From the NCBI GenBank assembly GCA_026315105.1, contig CM048746.1:348939548-349003547 (forward strand): DNA of 64,000 nucleotides. Reading direction: 5' to 3'. Positions 1 to 10,608 of this stretch are shown here, piece after piece. The DNA comes from Locusta migratoria. Lineage: Eukaryota > Arthropoda > Insecta > Orthoptera > Acrididae. Made by a program: the position numbers and the translations under genes. Numbering within the stretch: the stretch's first letter is position 1; each line of letters opens with the position of its first letter. The notes under the pieces are model-generated. The model was not told the origin of the DNA. It worked only from the letters and a program-made list of their open reading frames with translations, and did not search any database.

Positions 1-249
1 TCAACTTCCCACCGCCATAACATCCATCACCCACCACACAGCCATGTATTATGTACAGCGTGTGGTATGTACCCCTGAAACTTTGAAGGGTTATAGCTCC
101 TAAACTAACAGTGACAGGAATGTAGTTTAAATTGATTTGGACTCAGCTGGTTTCAACGATTCCAATGCATGATAGAAAAAACTATTGTTCCATTAAAAAA
201 ATTATATCTTTGCGCGGTAACCGTATGGAAAATTATACAATAAACTATG
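1..249 (+). mobile_element. Right inverted repeat of the mariner-type element, cut by the window edge
   Basis: Bases 1-249 match 52739 onward base for base with few changes. The window therefore opens just after the position of the transposase stop codon, and coding sequence may lie to the left of the window. The repeat stops at 249, where a tRNA-derived repeat begins, so the outer end (CACCCTG) is missing. Confidence 0.8.
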
Positions 250-881
250 AATAAAACTTCCACTCTGCAGCGGAGTGTGCGTTGATATGAAACTTACTGG
301 CAGATTAAAATTGTGTGCCGGAACCGGAACTCGCCGGCCGTGGTAGCCGAGGGGACTGAGGCGCTTCAGTAACGGTCTGCACGGCCACTGCGGTCGGGGG
401 TTCGAATCCCTCCTCGGGCATGGATATTTGTACCGTCCTTAGTCTTAGTTAGTTCATAAGTAGTTTGTAAGTTTAGGGACTGATAACCCCGTAAATAAGT
501 CCCATACACTTTACAAACATTTGAACATTTGAACCGGAACTCGAACCTGGGACCTTTGCCTTTCGCGGGCAAGCGCACTACCGACTGTGCTATCCCGACA
601 CGACTCAAGATGCCGCCTCACAACTTTACTTCCAACAGTACCTCGCCTACTACTTTCCAAACTTCACAGAAGCTCTCCTGCGAACCATGCAAGACTACCA
701 CTCCTGGAAGAAAAGATATTGTGAAGACATGGCTTAGCCACAGCCTAAGGGATGTCTCCAGAATGAAACTTTCACTCTGCAGCGGAGTGTGCGCTGATAT
801 GAAACTTCCTGGCAGATTAAAATTGTGTGCCGGAACAGGGACTCGAACCTGGGACCTTGGCCTTTCGCGGGCAAGCTGTGC
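250..881 (-). repeat. Tandem tRNA-derived repeat (two 302-bp units), interrupted by a SINE
   Basis: Unit 1 starts with AACTTCCACTCTGCAGCGG near 260 and unit 2 with the same sequence near 771. After removing the inserted SINE (334-530 plus its duplicated site) the period is about 302 bp. Each unit contains, on the minus strand, a tRNA-like block with box A (TAGCTCAG-type) and box B (GGTTCGAGTCC-type). The second unit is cut short at 881. Another single copy of the block lies at 14238-14345. Confidence 0.65.
334..530 (+). mobile_element. SINE-A inserted in the tandem tRNA-derived repeat
   Basis: tRNA-headed SINE of 197 bp. The head has box A TAGCCGAGGGG and box B GGTTCGAATCC, and a long variable arm as in class II (Ser/Leu) tRNAs. 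It ends ACATTT. A 13-bp target duplication, gaaccggaactcg, flanks it at 321-333 and 531-543, which proves it jumped into the older repeat. Confidence 0.85.
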
Positions 882-1640
882 AGGTACGGAGGGGAGCAGC
901 CAGTGGGACAGCAGAAACTAGAAACACTAGAGTAAATTAGAACGAGATATATATTGCACAGAATTTATACAACACTTAAGTTTTACATAGCTCAGTACTG
1001 CAGAATGCTGATACATAGTTGAGTTAGAGGGCTGCCTAGTGCCTGTCCGATAGCCAAGTCTTCACTGGTGCCTATCTGATTCCGAAGAGTTAACTCGTTC
1101 CTATCTCAGTCCCAAGTGAACGATGTCGTTCAGTGGTAGCCACGAGCGGAGTTGTAGCAGAGGGCGCTCGTGGCTGACGTCGTAAGAACGCCGCGCCGTG
1201 CGTGCATGGCGGCGTGCGGCGAAAGTAGGTGGCGCGCATTTTGGACTTGTGCGACACTACAATTACTTCCATAAAGTCACAAAGTATCAAGGTCGTGCAC
1301 CACTTGGCATTTGGTGGCTGTTGTTCGTACTTGTGTCTATCCTCTCCGTCGCGCTACCGCGTCGAACTACCATTTCAGTGATCAGTCTTAATTAAAAGTC
1401 TTCACAGTATATAGTTTTAAGTACTGCGACATAGATGTATACTTGTGTATCTTAAAGGGTTATATTTTAGTTATGGCAGCGGCGGAATAATTGATGATGT
1501 TGTCAGCGACTGTTGAAAACTGAAAGCTGTTTCACCTACACTAAAGAGAATAATGTGTTGTATTTACCATGGAATGAATGATTAATGCTCTATAGTTGTC
1601 AACTTAAAGTTCAATGCGACAAGCTTATGTTTCTACAACG
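882..1640. other. Unassigned; possible old LTR-like sequence
   Basis: No gene seen. The segment is moderately GC-rich around 1130-1240 and contains a perfect 11-bp hairpin stem (AGCCACGAGCG at 1138-1148, complement at 1165-1175). Short reading frames here match nothing I recognise. Confidence 0.3.
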
Positions 1641-3122
1641 AAACCGTGTCACGTAATTTTGTAGAGAATCGTAAGAAATTCTGGTCATATGTAAAGTATA
1701 CTAATCGTAAAACACAATCAATACCTTCACTACGCGATCGTAAAGGTGATGCTACTGATTATATTTCACCTAAAGCAGAATTGCTGAACACAGCTTTCCG
1801 AAATGCCTTCACGAAAGAAGACGAAACAAATCCTCCATAATTCGTATCAAAAACAGCAGACAGCAAGAATAATTTAGAAGTAGATACCCCTTTCTGGCAT
1901 ACCTTGACTAAAAGAAGTGATCGATTGGTAGGACACATTCTTATACATCAAGGAATTGTGAACTTAGCGTTGGAGGGAAGTGTGTGGGGTAAAAACCTCA
2001 GAGGAAGTCCAAGAGATGGATACAGGAAGCGGATTCAGACAGATGTAGGTTGCCGTTTTATGTGGAGTTGAAGAGGCTTGCTCAGGATAGGAGCTGCATC
2101 AAACCAGTCTCCGGACTGAAGACCACAACACCCCTGGTGTACTGCAGCAACTTAAATCACTTAACAAGAACAAGTATCTCATCCCAAATTGTGTACCAAT
2201 AAGGTTCCTTTCAGAGAAGGCAAATGCAATAGCATCTTACCTAGTTATCAGCGAACGTTCCGTACCCAGAGACTGGAAAGTTGCATAGGTCACTCCGATA
2301 TTCAAGAAAGGCAGTAGAAGTGATCCGGAAAATTACAGGCCTTCATCACTGACGTCGGTTTACAGCAGGATTTTACAACATATACTTTCCTCAAATATTA
2401 TGAACTACCTGGAAGAGAACGACCCATTAACCGACAGTCAACAAGGATTCAGGAAGTATCGTTCTTGTGAAACACAGCTAGCTCTTTATTCACATGATGT
2501 GATGAATGCTCTCGACAATGGATGTCATACAGATTCCGTGTTTAAGATTTCCGGAAGGTTTTTGACTCTGTACCTCACAAGCGTCTTCTAGTCAGATTGC
2601 GTGCTTATGGAATATCGCCACAATTGTGCGATTGCATTCGTGTTTTCCTGTCAGAAAGGACACTGTAGACTACGTTGTAATTGACGCAAAGTCATCGAGT
2701 AGAACAGAAGTGATATCTACATTCCCTAGAGATGTGTTACAGAGTCCCTACTGTTCTTTATTTTTACAAACGATTTAGGAGCCAATCTTAGTAGCTCTCT
2801 TAGACTGTTCACGGATGATGCTGTCATTTATCTGTCACCAGAAGATCAAAAACTGAAGAATCATATAGATAAGATATCAGCATGGTGCAAAAAATGGCAA
2901 TGGACCCTTAATAATGAGTAGTTGAGAGTCCATATGACCACTAAAAGAAACCCGTTAAACTTCATTTACATGATTAATCAATCAATACTACAGGCCGTAA
3001 TTTAAACTGACTAGGAGTAACAATTTTGAGCAGCTTAAATTGGAAAGAACACGTGGAAAATGTTGTAGGGAAAGCGAACCAAAGATTACGTTTCGTTGGA
3101 AGAACACTCAAACGATGCTCCG
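1640..3122 (+). mobile_element. CR1-like LINE relic (linker and reverse transcriptase)
   Basis: Non-LTR retrotransposon relic. It starts in the linker after the endonuclease (RKKFWSYVKYTNRKTQ), continues through the RT palm and thumb (NYLEENDPLTDSQQGFRKYR near 2400, a decayed active-site region near 2800) and stops at VGKANQRLRFVGRTLKR near 3115. Stops and frameshifts are frequent, so it is dead. It is interrupted at 1892-2129 by the 3' end of another LINE and lacks its own 3' tail. Confidence 0.75.
1892..2129 (+). mobile_element. 3' end of an RTE-like LINE nested in the CR1-like relic
   Basis: A 238-bp insertion whose start resembles 54200-54240 of another LINE here (LTKRSDRLVGHI versus FTNRRDRLVVF). 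It ends in the typical GGACTGAAGACCACAAC tail. The 6-bp ACCCCT at 1886-1891 is repeated at 2130-2135. Removing the insert rejoins the host LINE reading EVDTPGVLQQL, as in the copy at 46000. Confidence 0.7.
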
Positions 3123-4875
3123 GCAGGAGCGGCAGTACAGTCGGTAGCATTATGCTTTAGGCCACGCGGCCAATCCTGCGCGGCGTCCCATCAGTGACCT
3201 AACCAAGCAGTAAAGTGAGCAGAGTTTAGAAAAAAAAAGATATAAGATTCAACAGGTTCTACACTACTCAACACAACTATCTAGGATCGACATGAAATTA
3301 CATATCTTTGATAAATCACGGGTTCCCGACCAAAAAAACCATCCGATCATTTCATTTCATTTCACTGTACATAAGCAGCAACTTTACATAATATCACTGC
3401 GATTTGAGGGACAATTAAAGTTAGCGATATCAGTTGCACGCAGTTGCCATCTGTAGGCCGTAGTTCGTACTTCATCTCTCCCTCATATCACACGATAGGG
3501 TCTGACTGTGATATCGGTGAAAGTCTCAATAAGCAGGTAAGATTTAACGCCGCATGCTATCTTGTGGCCATAGTTTGTACTACAGTCTTTGCCATATCTC
3601 GCGCTAAAGCAATTATCACAGCAAAGATTAAGATAAATGTGTCTTTGCGCTGTAAAAACCTTAATATTGGGTTACATAAGTTTTTGAAATAGAAGTTTTG
3701 TTCGATGATATCTTAGGATCGAACCGTTAATATCTGCTTTAATTCCCGCAACTGCCTTAGTAGCAGGTATTATCTTTACCTGTGAGAATGTAATTAAAAA
3801 CAAATCAGAAATATTACGTGAAATAACAGTTTCATTAATATGAAACGTTTCATTGTAACGTTCTCAAGTGATGTGCTCAAAGTGAGAGATTTAGTTGAAT
3901 AAGGTTTATTCAGTCACATTTGTTTCCTTATTGAATCTGGTCAGTTTATATAATAATTTGAATAAAATGGTTTAACAGATGCATTGTGTGCGATAAGAAA
4001 TTAGTAGCACTTTCCCACAACTAAGTAACCACAACTTTAAGAAAAGTAAAAACTCTGCATACTTGACAAGTACTCAGCATGAAACTAACAGTTGAAAATA
4101 GTTAAAGTTTCACGAACACCAATTTTGCACTCGTAAGTTCTTGCGTAAAACATAAAAAAATATCAGCTGCACTGGCTTTCACTTGTTTCCGGCAAACTTG
4201 AGAGAACGACCGTTCGCTGCACAATTCTCAACACTCTGCCTGATCGAATCACTGCCATAATCCAGGGGTGTAATTCTGCCAAGACTAGACTAGGAGTCCC
4301 TACTTTTCTTTTTTCGGACACACCTTTCGCTCACCTCCTTTTCCGTAAACACACTCTCCACACTAGTTCTGCGTACTGGCCGCTTCCTGATTGGCTGATC
4401 GCCATACCTTCCAAAACTGTAAACATTTGAACGTGAGATATTTCTTTAAGTAAAGACTGACCATATGAAACCACTTCCTTACTGATATACCATTATGAAA
4501 ATACAAAAATGGACTGCTAAGTAGAATTACATAAAGTCTGCCTTCAATAAATAGACAAACCAACTTTCACTAGTTTGACCGCTCATGACACACAACATTT
4601 ATGTAAATTACTGCCAAATTAAACAATAAATGGACACAATAAATTAAATATTAGAGAGTTTAGTCACGACGCTTACAATTTTAATATTATCTATTTATAT
4701 TATCAATTTCTATTAGTTGATTTCAATCATTAAAAAACTATATGTATAAGTGTCCCGCTTTTAAGATGATAGCTAGAGACAATAGTCAAGCATGTAAACA
4801 AGAATTTGTTAAAATTCTATTACACATTCAAAGGTTATTTTCAGGCTGACTTTACTTTATTTTGTTATACTAGTC
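3123..4875. other. AT-rich stretch, no gene recognised
   Basis: Contains no convincing coding sequence. Two similar stretches near 3450 and 3567 share a core like GGCCGTAGTTCGTAC and GGCCATAGTTTGTAC, suggesting an old small duplication. Reading frames at 3444-3692 and 4363-4563 look like chance openings. Confidence 0.35.
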
Positions 4876-4877
4876 AT

Positions 4878-5291
4878 ACGTCGCGGCTAACCGCAATGAG
4901 GCGCTATGCTGCGATGTGCGATGCCGTTCCCCGACGGGGGTTCGAATCCCCCCCCTTCTCGAGCATGGATGTTGAAATGAAATGAAATGTTTGTATAGTC
5001 TATGGGACTTAACTACGGGGTCATCAGTCCCTAAACTTACAAACTACTTATCTACTACCTTATACTAAGGACGGCACAAATGTCCATACCCGAGGGGGGA
5101 TTCGAACCCCCGACCGTAGTGGCCGTGCAGACCGTGACTGGAACGCCTTAGTCCCCTCGGCCACCGCGGGCAGCAGCATGGATGTTTGGGTTGTCTTTAG
5201 TATAAGGTAGTTGATAAGTAGTTTGTAAGTTTAGGGTCTTGGGACCCCACAGTTAAGTCTCATAAGCTTTACAAACATTTGAACATTTCAA
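4878..5291 (+). mobile_element. SINE-A variant, split by a second SINE
   Basis: tRNA-headed SINE on the + strand: head 4878-4973 with GGTTCGAATCC box B, tail 5187-5291 ending GAACATTT. It is interrupted by a minus-strand SINE-A at 4974-5174. Its head carries the variant AATGAGGCGCTATGCTGCG, shared with the copy at 20217. Confidence 0.75.
4974..5174 (-). mobile_element. SINE-A inserted in another SINE
   Basis: 201-bp tRNA-headed SINE on the minus strand with box B seen as GGATTCGAACCCC on the + strand. A 12-bp target duplication, agcatggatgtt, flanks it at 4962-4973 and 5175-5186. Confidence 0.85.
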
Positions 5292-6564
5292 CAAGTCATA
5301 AAAATTTAAAATTTTAGAGACATATAAATTACTTACTTATACTAACTGGACGACTCCACGAACAATACTTTTTCATAAAGGCACAAAGTAAAAAAAAAAG
5401 AGCTAATTTGCTTTCAGAAGCAATTTGCATCTAGTATTTTACCTGGCAAGAGTATTTGTTTCGACGTGGCATGATATTTGACATGCTCCACAATGATGTT
5501 TTTGTTGTGAATCCTAACTTCCTGGATATAACTTTTGTAGTTGGCAAACATAACGTTTCTGAATGACAAATTACGAAACTGAATGAGCCGGGGGGCTCGT
5601 CTTGTTTGAAATCGGTATGCCTATTTTCCCTTGTTTGATCCTTCAATCTAACGGCGGCGCTAGGTCACGTCTGGTTTCCCATACCTCTGCAGTCGGTATA
5701 GCGTTGCCCGTCTCAGTTGTTTGTCGTTTGGTGATTTTAAGATTTGCCGCAAGTCGGGTTAAATTTCACTATACGCGTCCAGCGGACCGCGCGGCCGGAT
5801 TTAGATTGGTAACACAGGGATAAAATTTTATTATTGACGCAAGTTACGTCGCGTCGTATCAAAAGCTACAGAAAAATAAAGCAACCAATAATAATTTAGT
5901 TTCTTTAAATTACGTAAATGGGGTTGCCGAGGAACAGTATATCAGGCGGAAATCTACCTACGTATTCTCTGTTAAATATTTTTCCTTTTAAACTGAAGGT
6001 ACTACTGTAGTACGATAGTAGATAAATTTCGCCTATCATTATTTTTGAGTTAAACTGTTAATGTTGAGATAAAATTACTTTATATTCATAAAGAGTTAAG
6101 TTTCTATTTGATTGTTATTATTACTGTTCTACCAGAATTCTCGTGCGTCGTCATGGAGCGCACAATGGCGCCCAACATTTGTATGAACCTTCAATTACTA
6201 AACTAAAGAATTACTGAAAATAGTCATTTATAATAATAATAATAATAAAAACGAAAAATGGATATTTAGGTATGAAATAATATTCAACACCCGTTTTGTG
6301 AGTCGTGAATTTTAGTATTTTATTACGAAAAATAAAAATAAATTTTGCTCACTACAACACTTACATAATTGAGAGCAGCCAACAAAAATGCCTCCGATCT
6401 CATCCACGAAATAAATAAATAAATAAATAAACCACGCTGACGTGTTTTACGGCCCACTTTACATTTGTAGTTTTATAAGTTTTTGCAAACATTTTGGACC
6501 AAAATAATAATGTAAATAAAAAAATTAATTAACAAGATTGTCTGAAACACTTTTAGGAAAAAAA
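5292..6564. other. AT-rich stretch, no gene recognised
   Basis: No coding sequence supported. Holds small simple repeats (AAT near 6230, AAAT near 6410). The openings at 5431-5646 and 5602-5823 overlap on opposite strands and match nothing. Confidence 0.35.
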
Positions 6565-6650
6565 AAATAACGTTATGGCGGGTTTCGAACCAACGACCTT
6601 TGGCGTTATAGTCCAAAGCCTCGTCCACTACGCTACGGCTATCAATTGAG
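6565..6650 (-). repeat. tRNA-like fragment, probably SINE-derived
   Basis: On the minus strand, TAGCCGTAGCGTAGTGGA resembles a box A region and GGTTCGAAACC a box B, about 40 bp apart. The anticodon arm would have a nine-base loop and the T-stem has a mismatch, so it is not a normal tRNA gene. Confidence 0.4.
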
Positions 6651-6906
6651 AGGTGAGTCCTTTAATCTCACCTATTGACGACCGTTGTTAACTGATGCTA
6701 ATATGCTAATTTATCGCACGAAGAAAGATTTGTTTTTGTTAATTCTTCAGTGCGCCATTGCTTTGAAATGATAACGTGTAAGCTACAATGAGAAAATCAT
6801 CAAATACGCAACGCTAGATGGCGTATGCCAGAAGAGTTCTGGGCGAGGAATGTCACGTGACATCCCCGAACGGCTGGTTTTCGTTAATTCAATGGTGTCA
6901 AACCTC

Positions 6907-7358
6907 CGTTACTTTTGCAAATATCTCTCAAACGATACGAGATATGAAAAAACCATAAGAGAGCTAAGTTGTAGAGAATTTTCTCCTCTACCAGTTAGGT
7001 TATTCAATTTTCGTGTCAGATGAACGGTTCGTTTGCAATTAACAAATAGCTTTCTTTAGTATAACTACCTTATTTTTTGTCGGAAAATTTGGAAAAGGGA
7101 GGTTCTGGTCTCTGGCAGCCTACAATCATGTCTGTAAAATTTGGTGCTGAACGGGTGAACGATTCGTCTTAAAAACAGGGAGCACGTTACGGACAGACAG
7201 ACATACATCTCAAAATCGCCTTTATTTTTGCAAATATCTTTGAAACGCTACGAGATATGAAAAAAACATAACAGAGCAAAGTTGTAGAGAATTTTCTCCT
7301 CTGCAAATTCGGTTATTCAATTTTCGTGCCAGATGAATAGTTTAGTCGTTATTTTCAT
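6907..7358 (+). repeat. Two diverged copies of a ~140-bp unit, 313 bp apart
   Basis: 6907-7045 and 7220-7358 share long runs, including TTGCAAATATCT, ACGAGATATGAAAAAA and GTTGTAGAGAATTTTCTCC. The fixed offset of 313 bp suggests a tandem duplication inside an older repeat. No protein is encoded. Confidence 0.65.
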
Positions 7359-8105
7359 TTAAATTTCGAGCTGTCAAAAGACGATCGCAAAGGCCCACTT
7401 TTAGTGTTACTACCGTAACCTAAAGTGGGTCAAAAGATTTTCATCGCTCATCGTTCTCATTCCTTGCCAGGAAAAAATAATAGTATGGGAAGACAAAGGT
7501 CAGAGATGAGAAACGAGAACGATAGCGGAACAAAGAGTAACACCCCTGTCTATGGCTTACGTAAGAAATCGGCGATGTAATATTATATCGGCGAAGGAGT
7601 ATCGGGTCTGCGCAGCCGACCGAGACGCTTGGGCCGGTGGTCAGGGTACGCTGTCCGCCCGCGAGTGGAGGCCTGTCCCTTCTGTTCAAGCTGGCGTTGG
7701 CTGCTTCCTACGTGTTGAAGTTTAACTTCTCTTGATTATCACCATTACCTTTGAATGTTTAAATACCTCGTCTGTGATCCGAGCGTCATCCTTAATCATT
7801 TCGCTATCAAGTATAACGAGCGGAATTTATGTGGCGTTTTGCCCTTCTACGACCTGGTTACCGTCCCCGGATGTAGTCGGAAATCAGGGTTTGGCCCTTT
7901 TCCCTATCATCGCTGTCCTCGCTGGCCACGAGTTGTAATTCTGAAGTTTTTTTTAGTTGATCTGTATTGTAAGTTGGTCATTCCCTTTCCCTCTCCTGGT
8001 TGCTCCTTCCGAGGACGAGTTGTAATTTGGCAGTTCTTCTGTTTTTCCCTTGTTTATTTCCCGTACTATGGATGTAGAGTAATTGTGGACTAAATATAAA
8101 TGCAT
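7359..8105. other. Unassigned stretch before the LINE at 8106
   Basis: Short reading frames here (for example 7441-7689 on the minus strand and 7755-8093 on the plus strand) overlap each other and show no known motif. Possibly part of an old LINE 5' region. No function assigned. Confidence 0.3.
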
Positions 8106-9950
8106 TGTACATAAAGGGTTAGAGAAATATGTGCCTGTAAAGTCGACTAAGAATGGGAAAGATCCACCGTGATACATAATAATGTTGGAGAGCTACTGAG
8201 AAAGCAAAGACTATTGCACTCTAGTTTCAAAAAGGAACACGCAAATGATGACTGGCTAGAGTTAGTAGAGATTCGTGCGTCTATAAAAAGATCGATGTGC
8301 GAAGCATACCATAATTACCACAGCCATACCTTAACAAATGATCTTTCCGAGAACCCAAAAAATTGCCAATACTATGTAAAATCGATAAGCGGGTCAAAGC
8401 CCACTATCCAGCCACTCATTGATCATTCCGGCGCAGTAAAGGAAGAATGCAAATGGATAGCTGTCTTTCATGCAGGAGGACCGCACAAACGTACCATCAT
8501 TTGATCAACGCACTAAATCCCAAATGGAGGACATAGTTATTTCCGGTGTGGAGAAGCTGCTAAGAGAGCTAAATATAAAATAGTGTCCTGGTTGGGATAG
8601 AATATCGGTTAGATTTTACAAAGAGTATTCTGCAGCATTGGCCCCTTATTTAGCTGGCATTTATCGTGAATCTTTAATTCAGTGAAACGTTACTAGTGAT
8701 CGGAAAAAACGTTCAGTCACTCCCGTTTATAAGAAAGCAATATGAGCTGACCCACGGAATTACAGGACAATATCGTTGACATCAGTTTGCTGTAGAATTT
8801 TGGAGCATATTGTCAGTGCTAATATAGTAAATTTCCTTGAGAAATTAAGTTTCCTCCTATGAATCAGCTTGGGTTTAGGAATCATCCTTCATGTGAGACT
8901 CAATTTGCTCTTTTCTCACATGACATCTTGCGAGCCGTGGATGAAGGGCAACAGGCAAATTATGTTTTTCTCCATGTCAAAAAGGCGTTTGATGCGATGC
9001 CACATCGCAGACTGCTAACAAAGATACGACCTTATGCAATAGGTTCACAGATTTGTGATTGGCTGGAAGACTTCCTAAGTAGTAGAACGCAGTACGTTGT
9101 TCTCGACGGTGAGTGTTCACCGGAAACGAGTGTGTCGTCAGGCATGCCCCAGGAGAGTGTGATAGGACCGCTGTAATTTTCTATCCGTACAAACGATCTG
9201 ATGGACAGAGTGACTTGTAATTTGCTCCTGTTTTCTGATGATGCTGTGGTGTATGGAGGGGTGTCATCTTTAATTGACTATAATAGCATACAGTATGACT
9301 TACACAAAATTTCTAGTTGGTGAGAAGAATGGCAGATAGCTCTAAGTGTAGAAAAATGTAAGGTGATTCAAATGAGTAGGAAAAACAATCCCATAGCGAG
9401 ATTCTTCATGCAGTCGCATTGTTCAAATATCTAGGTGTAACATTACAGGGCAATATGAAATGGAACGTACATGTAAAAGCAGTTTTGACTAAGGCAGACA
9501 GCCGGCGTCGGTTTATTGGGAGAATGTTCGGACGATGTACTTTATATGTAAAGGAAACCGCATATAAAACGCATGTGCGACCACATCTTGAGTATTGCTC
9601 AAGTGTTCGGGACGCGCAGCAGATCAGTTTAAACGAAGACATGGAAGCAGTTCAGAGGCGAGCAGCAAGGTTCGTTACTGGTAGTTTCAACCAATGTGCG
9701 AGTGTCGTGGACATGCTTCGGTAACTCAAATGAGGATTTCTGGAGGAAAGACGATGTTCTTTCCTAGGAATTCTTTTGAGGAAATTTAGAGAATCGGAAT
9801 TCGAAGCTGAGTGCAGATCGATCTTCCTGTCACATTTTGCCTAAAGATCGCAAAGACTAGATCATAGAAATCAGGGCTCGTACAGTGACATATAGACATT
9901 TTTCCCAGTCTTTCTGTTTGTGAGTGGAACATGAAAGGAAATTTCTAGTA
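8106..9950 (+). mobile_element. CR1-like LINE relic (linker, RT, thumb)
   Basis: Non-LTR retrotransposon relic spread over three frames. The linker is VGELLRKQRLLHSSFKKEHA (from 8190). The RT has NQLGFRNHPSCETQ, a decayed motif A (VKKAFDAMPHRR near 8975), SGMPQESVIGPL at 9141-9175 and a conserved FSDDAVVYG near 9230. The thumb region has YLGVTLQGNMKWNVHV and LEYCSSVRDAQQ, ending near 9940. The endonuclease and the usual 3' tail are missing, and several stops make it inactive. Confidence 0.75.
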
Positions 9951-9954
9951 GTTG

Positions 9955-10265
9955 TCTGAGGTGAACTATGCTGTTATAACTTTAATAATACTCTTCCAAC
10001 TATTTGTAGTGTGCAAACGTAATGATCTGACTAATGATGTACCCTTGATTCCGGCAAGGAAGACATCAACAGCATGTCACCCAGAATTCGGAAAGATGCC
10101 CCTTGTCTACTTACAATCAGTGAAACTTTATCGCTTATGTGTAGTAAATGTAGATGACATCACCCGTATGAAAAATCTTAAAAGTAGTGTATCTAAGTGT
10201 CTATTGAGGATAAGTTCACGTACTGTAGTGATATTGCTAGTTACTGAAATAAAATACGAATTCTG
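9955..10265 (-). repeat. LTR-like segment, inverted relative to 13715-14021
   Basis: About 300 bp that match the reverse complement of 13715-14021 (shared blocks include TCTTCCAACTATTT, AGCAAGGAAGACATCAACAG allowing one change, and GAAACTTTATC). The + strand partner has a TATA box and a primer-binding-like site, so this is best read as a decayed solo LTR on the minus strand. Confidence 0.55.
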
Positions 10266-10608
10266 AACTTTATGTTTAAAGCAACCAGTTCTTTAAAAAA
10301 AAAGGCTCAAGTTGTTAAAAACAAAGTGAATTCGTATTTCCAAGTTCTGGGCAGTACAATACTGCACAGAAGTCCTTATCTCCTCTCCACAAGAAAAATC
10401 CTTGCAAAAGAGTTGCACTACAAGCGTGCATGCTAAGTGCCACACAGTCAGCGTGACTGAGAGAGAGAGAGACTCTTAATTTCCCTCATTCTTCTGTGTG
10501 TATCAGGCGATGCTATTAGTGGTGTAAGGAGTCAAGTTTTACTCACTGTCATTTCCTGCATATTCCGACCTCAGAGTCATATTCTACTCGTCAAGACGAA
10601 TCTTATCT
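10266..10608. other. Unassigned; contains a small repeat shared with 23922-24000
   Basis: No gene. Bases 10525-10602 match the reverse complement of 23922-24000 (CATATTCCGACCT and TACTCGTCAAGACGA are in common), marking a small unnamed repeat family. A GA-rich microsatellite is at about 10458-10471. Confidence 0.4.

Noticed and set aside
6580..6645. Possible minus-strand tRNA
   Set aside because: Nine-base anticodon loop and mismatched T-stem; kept only as a tRNA-like repeat.
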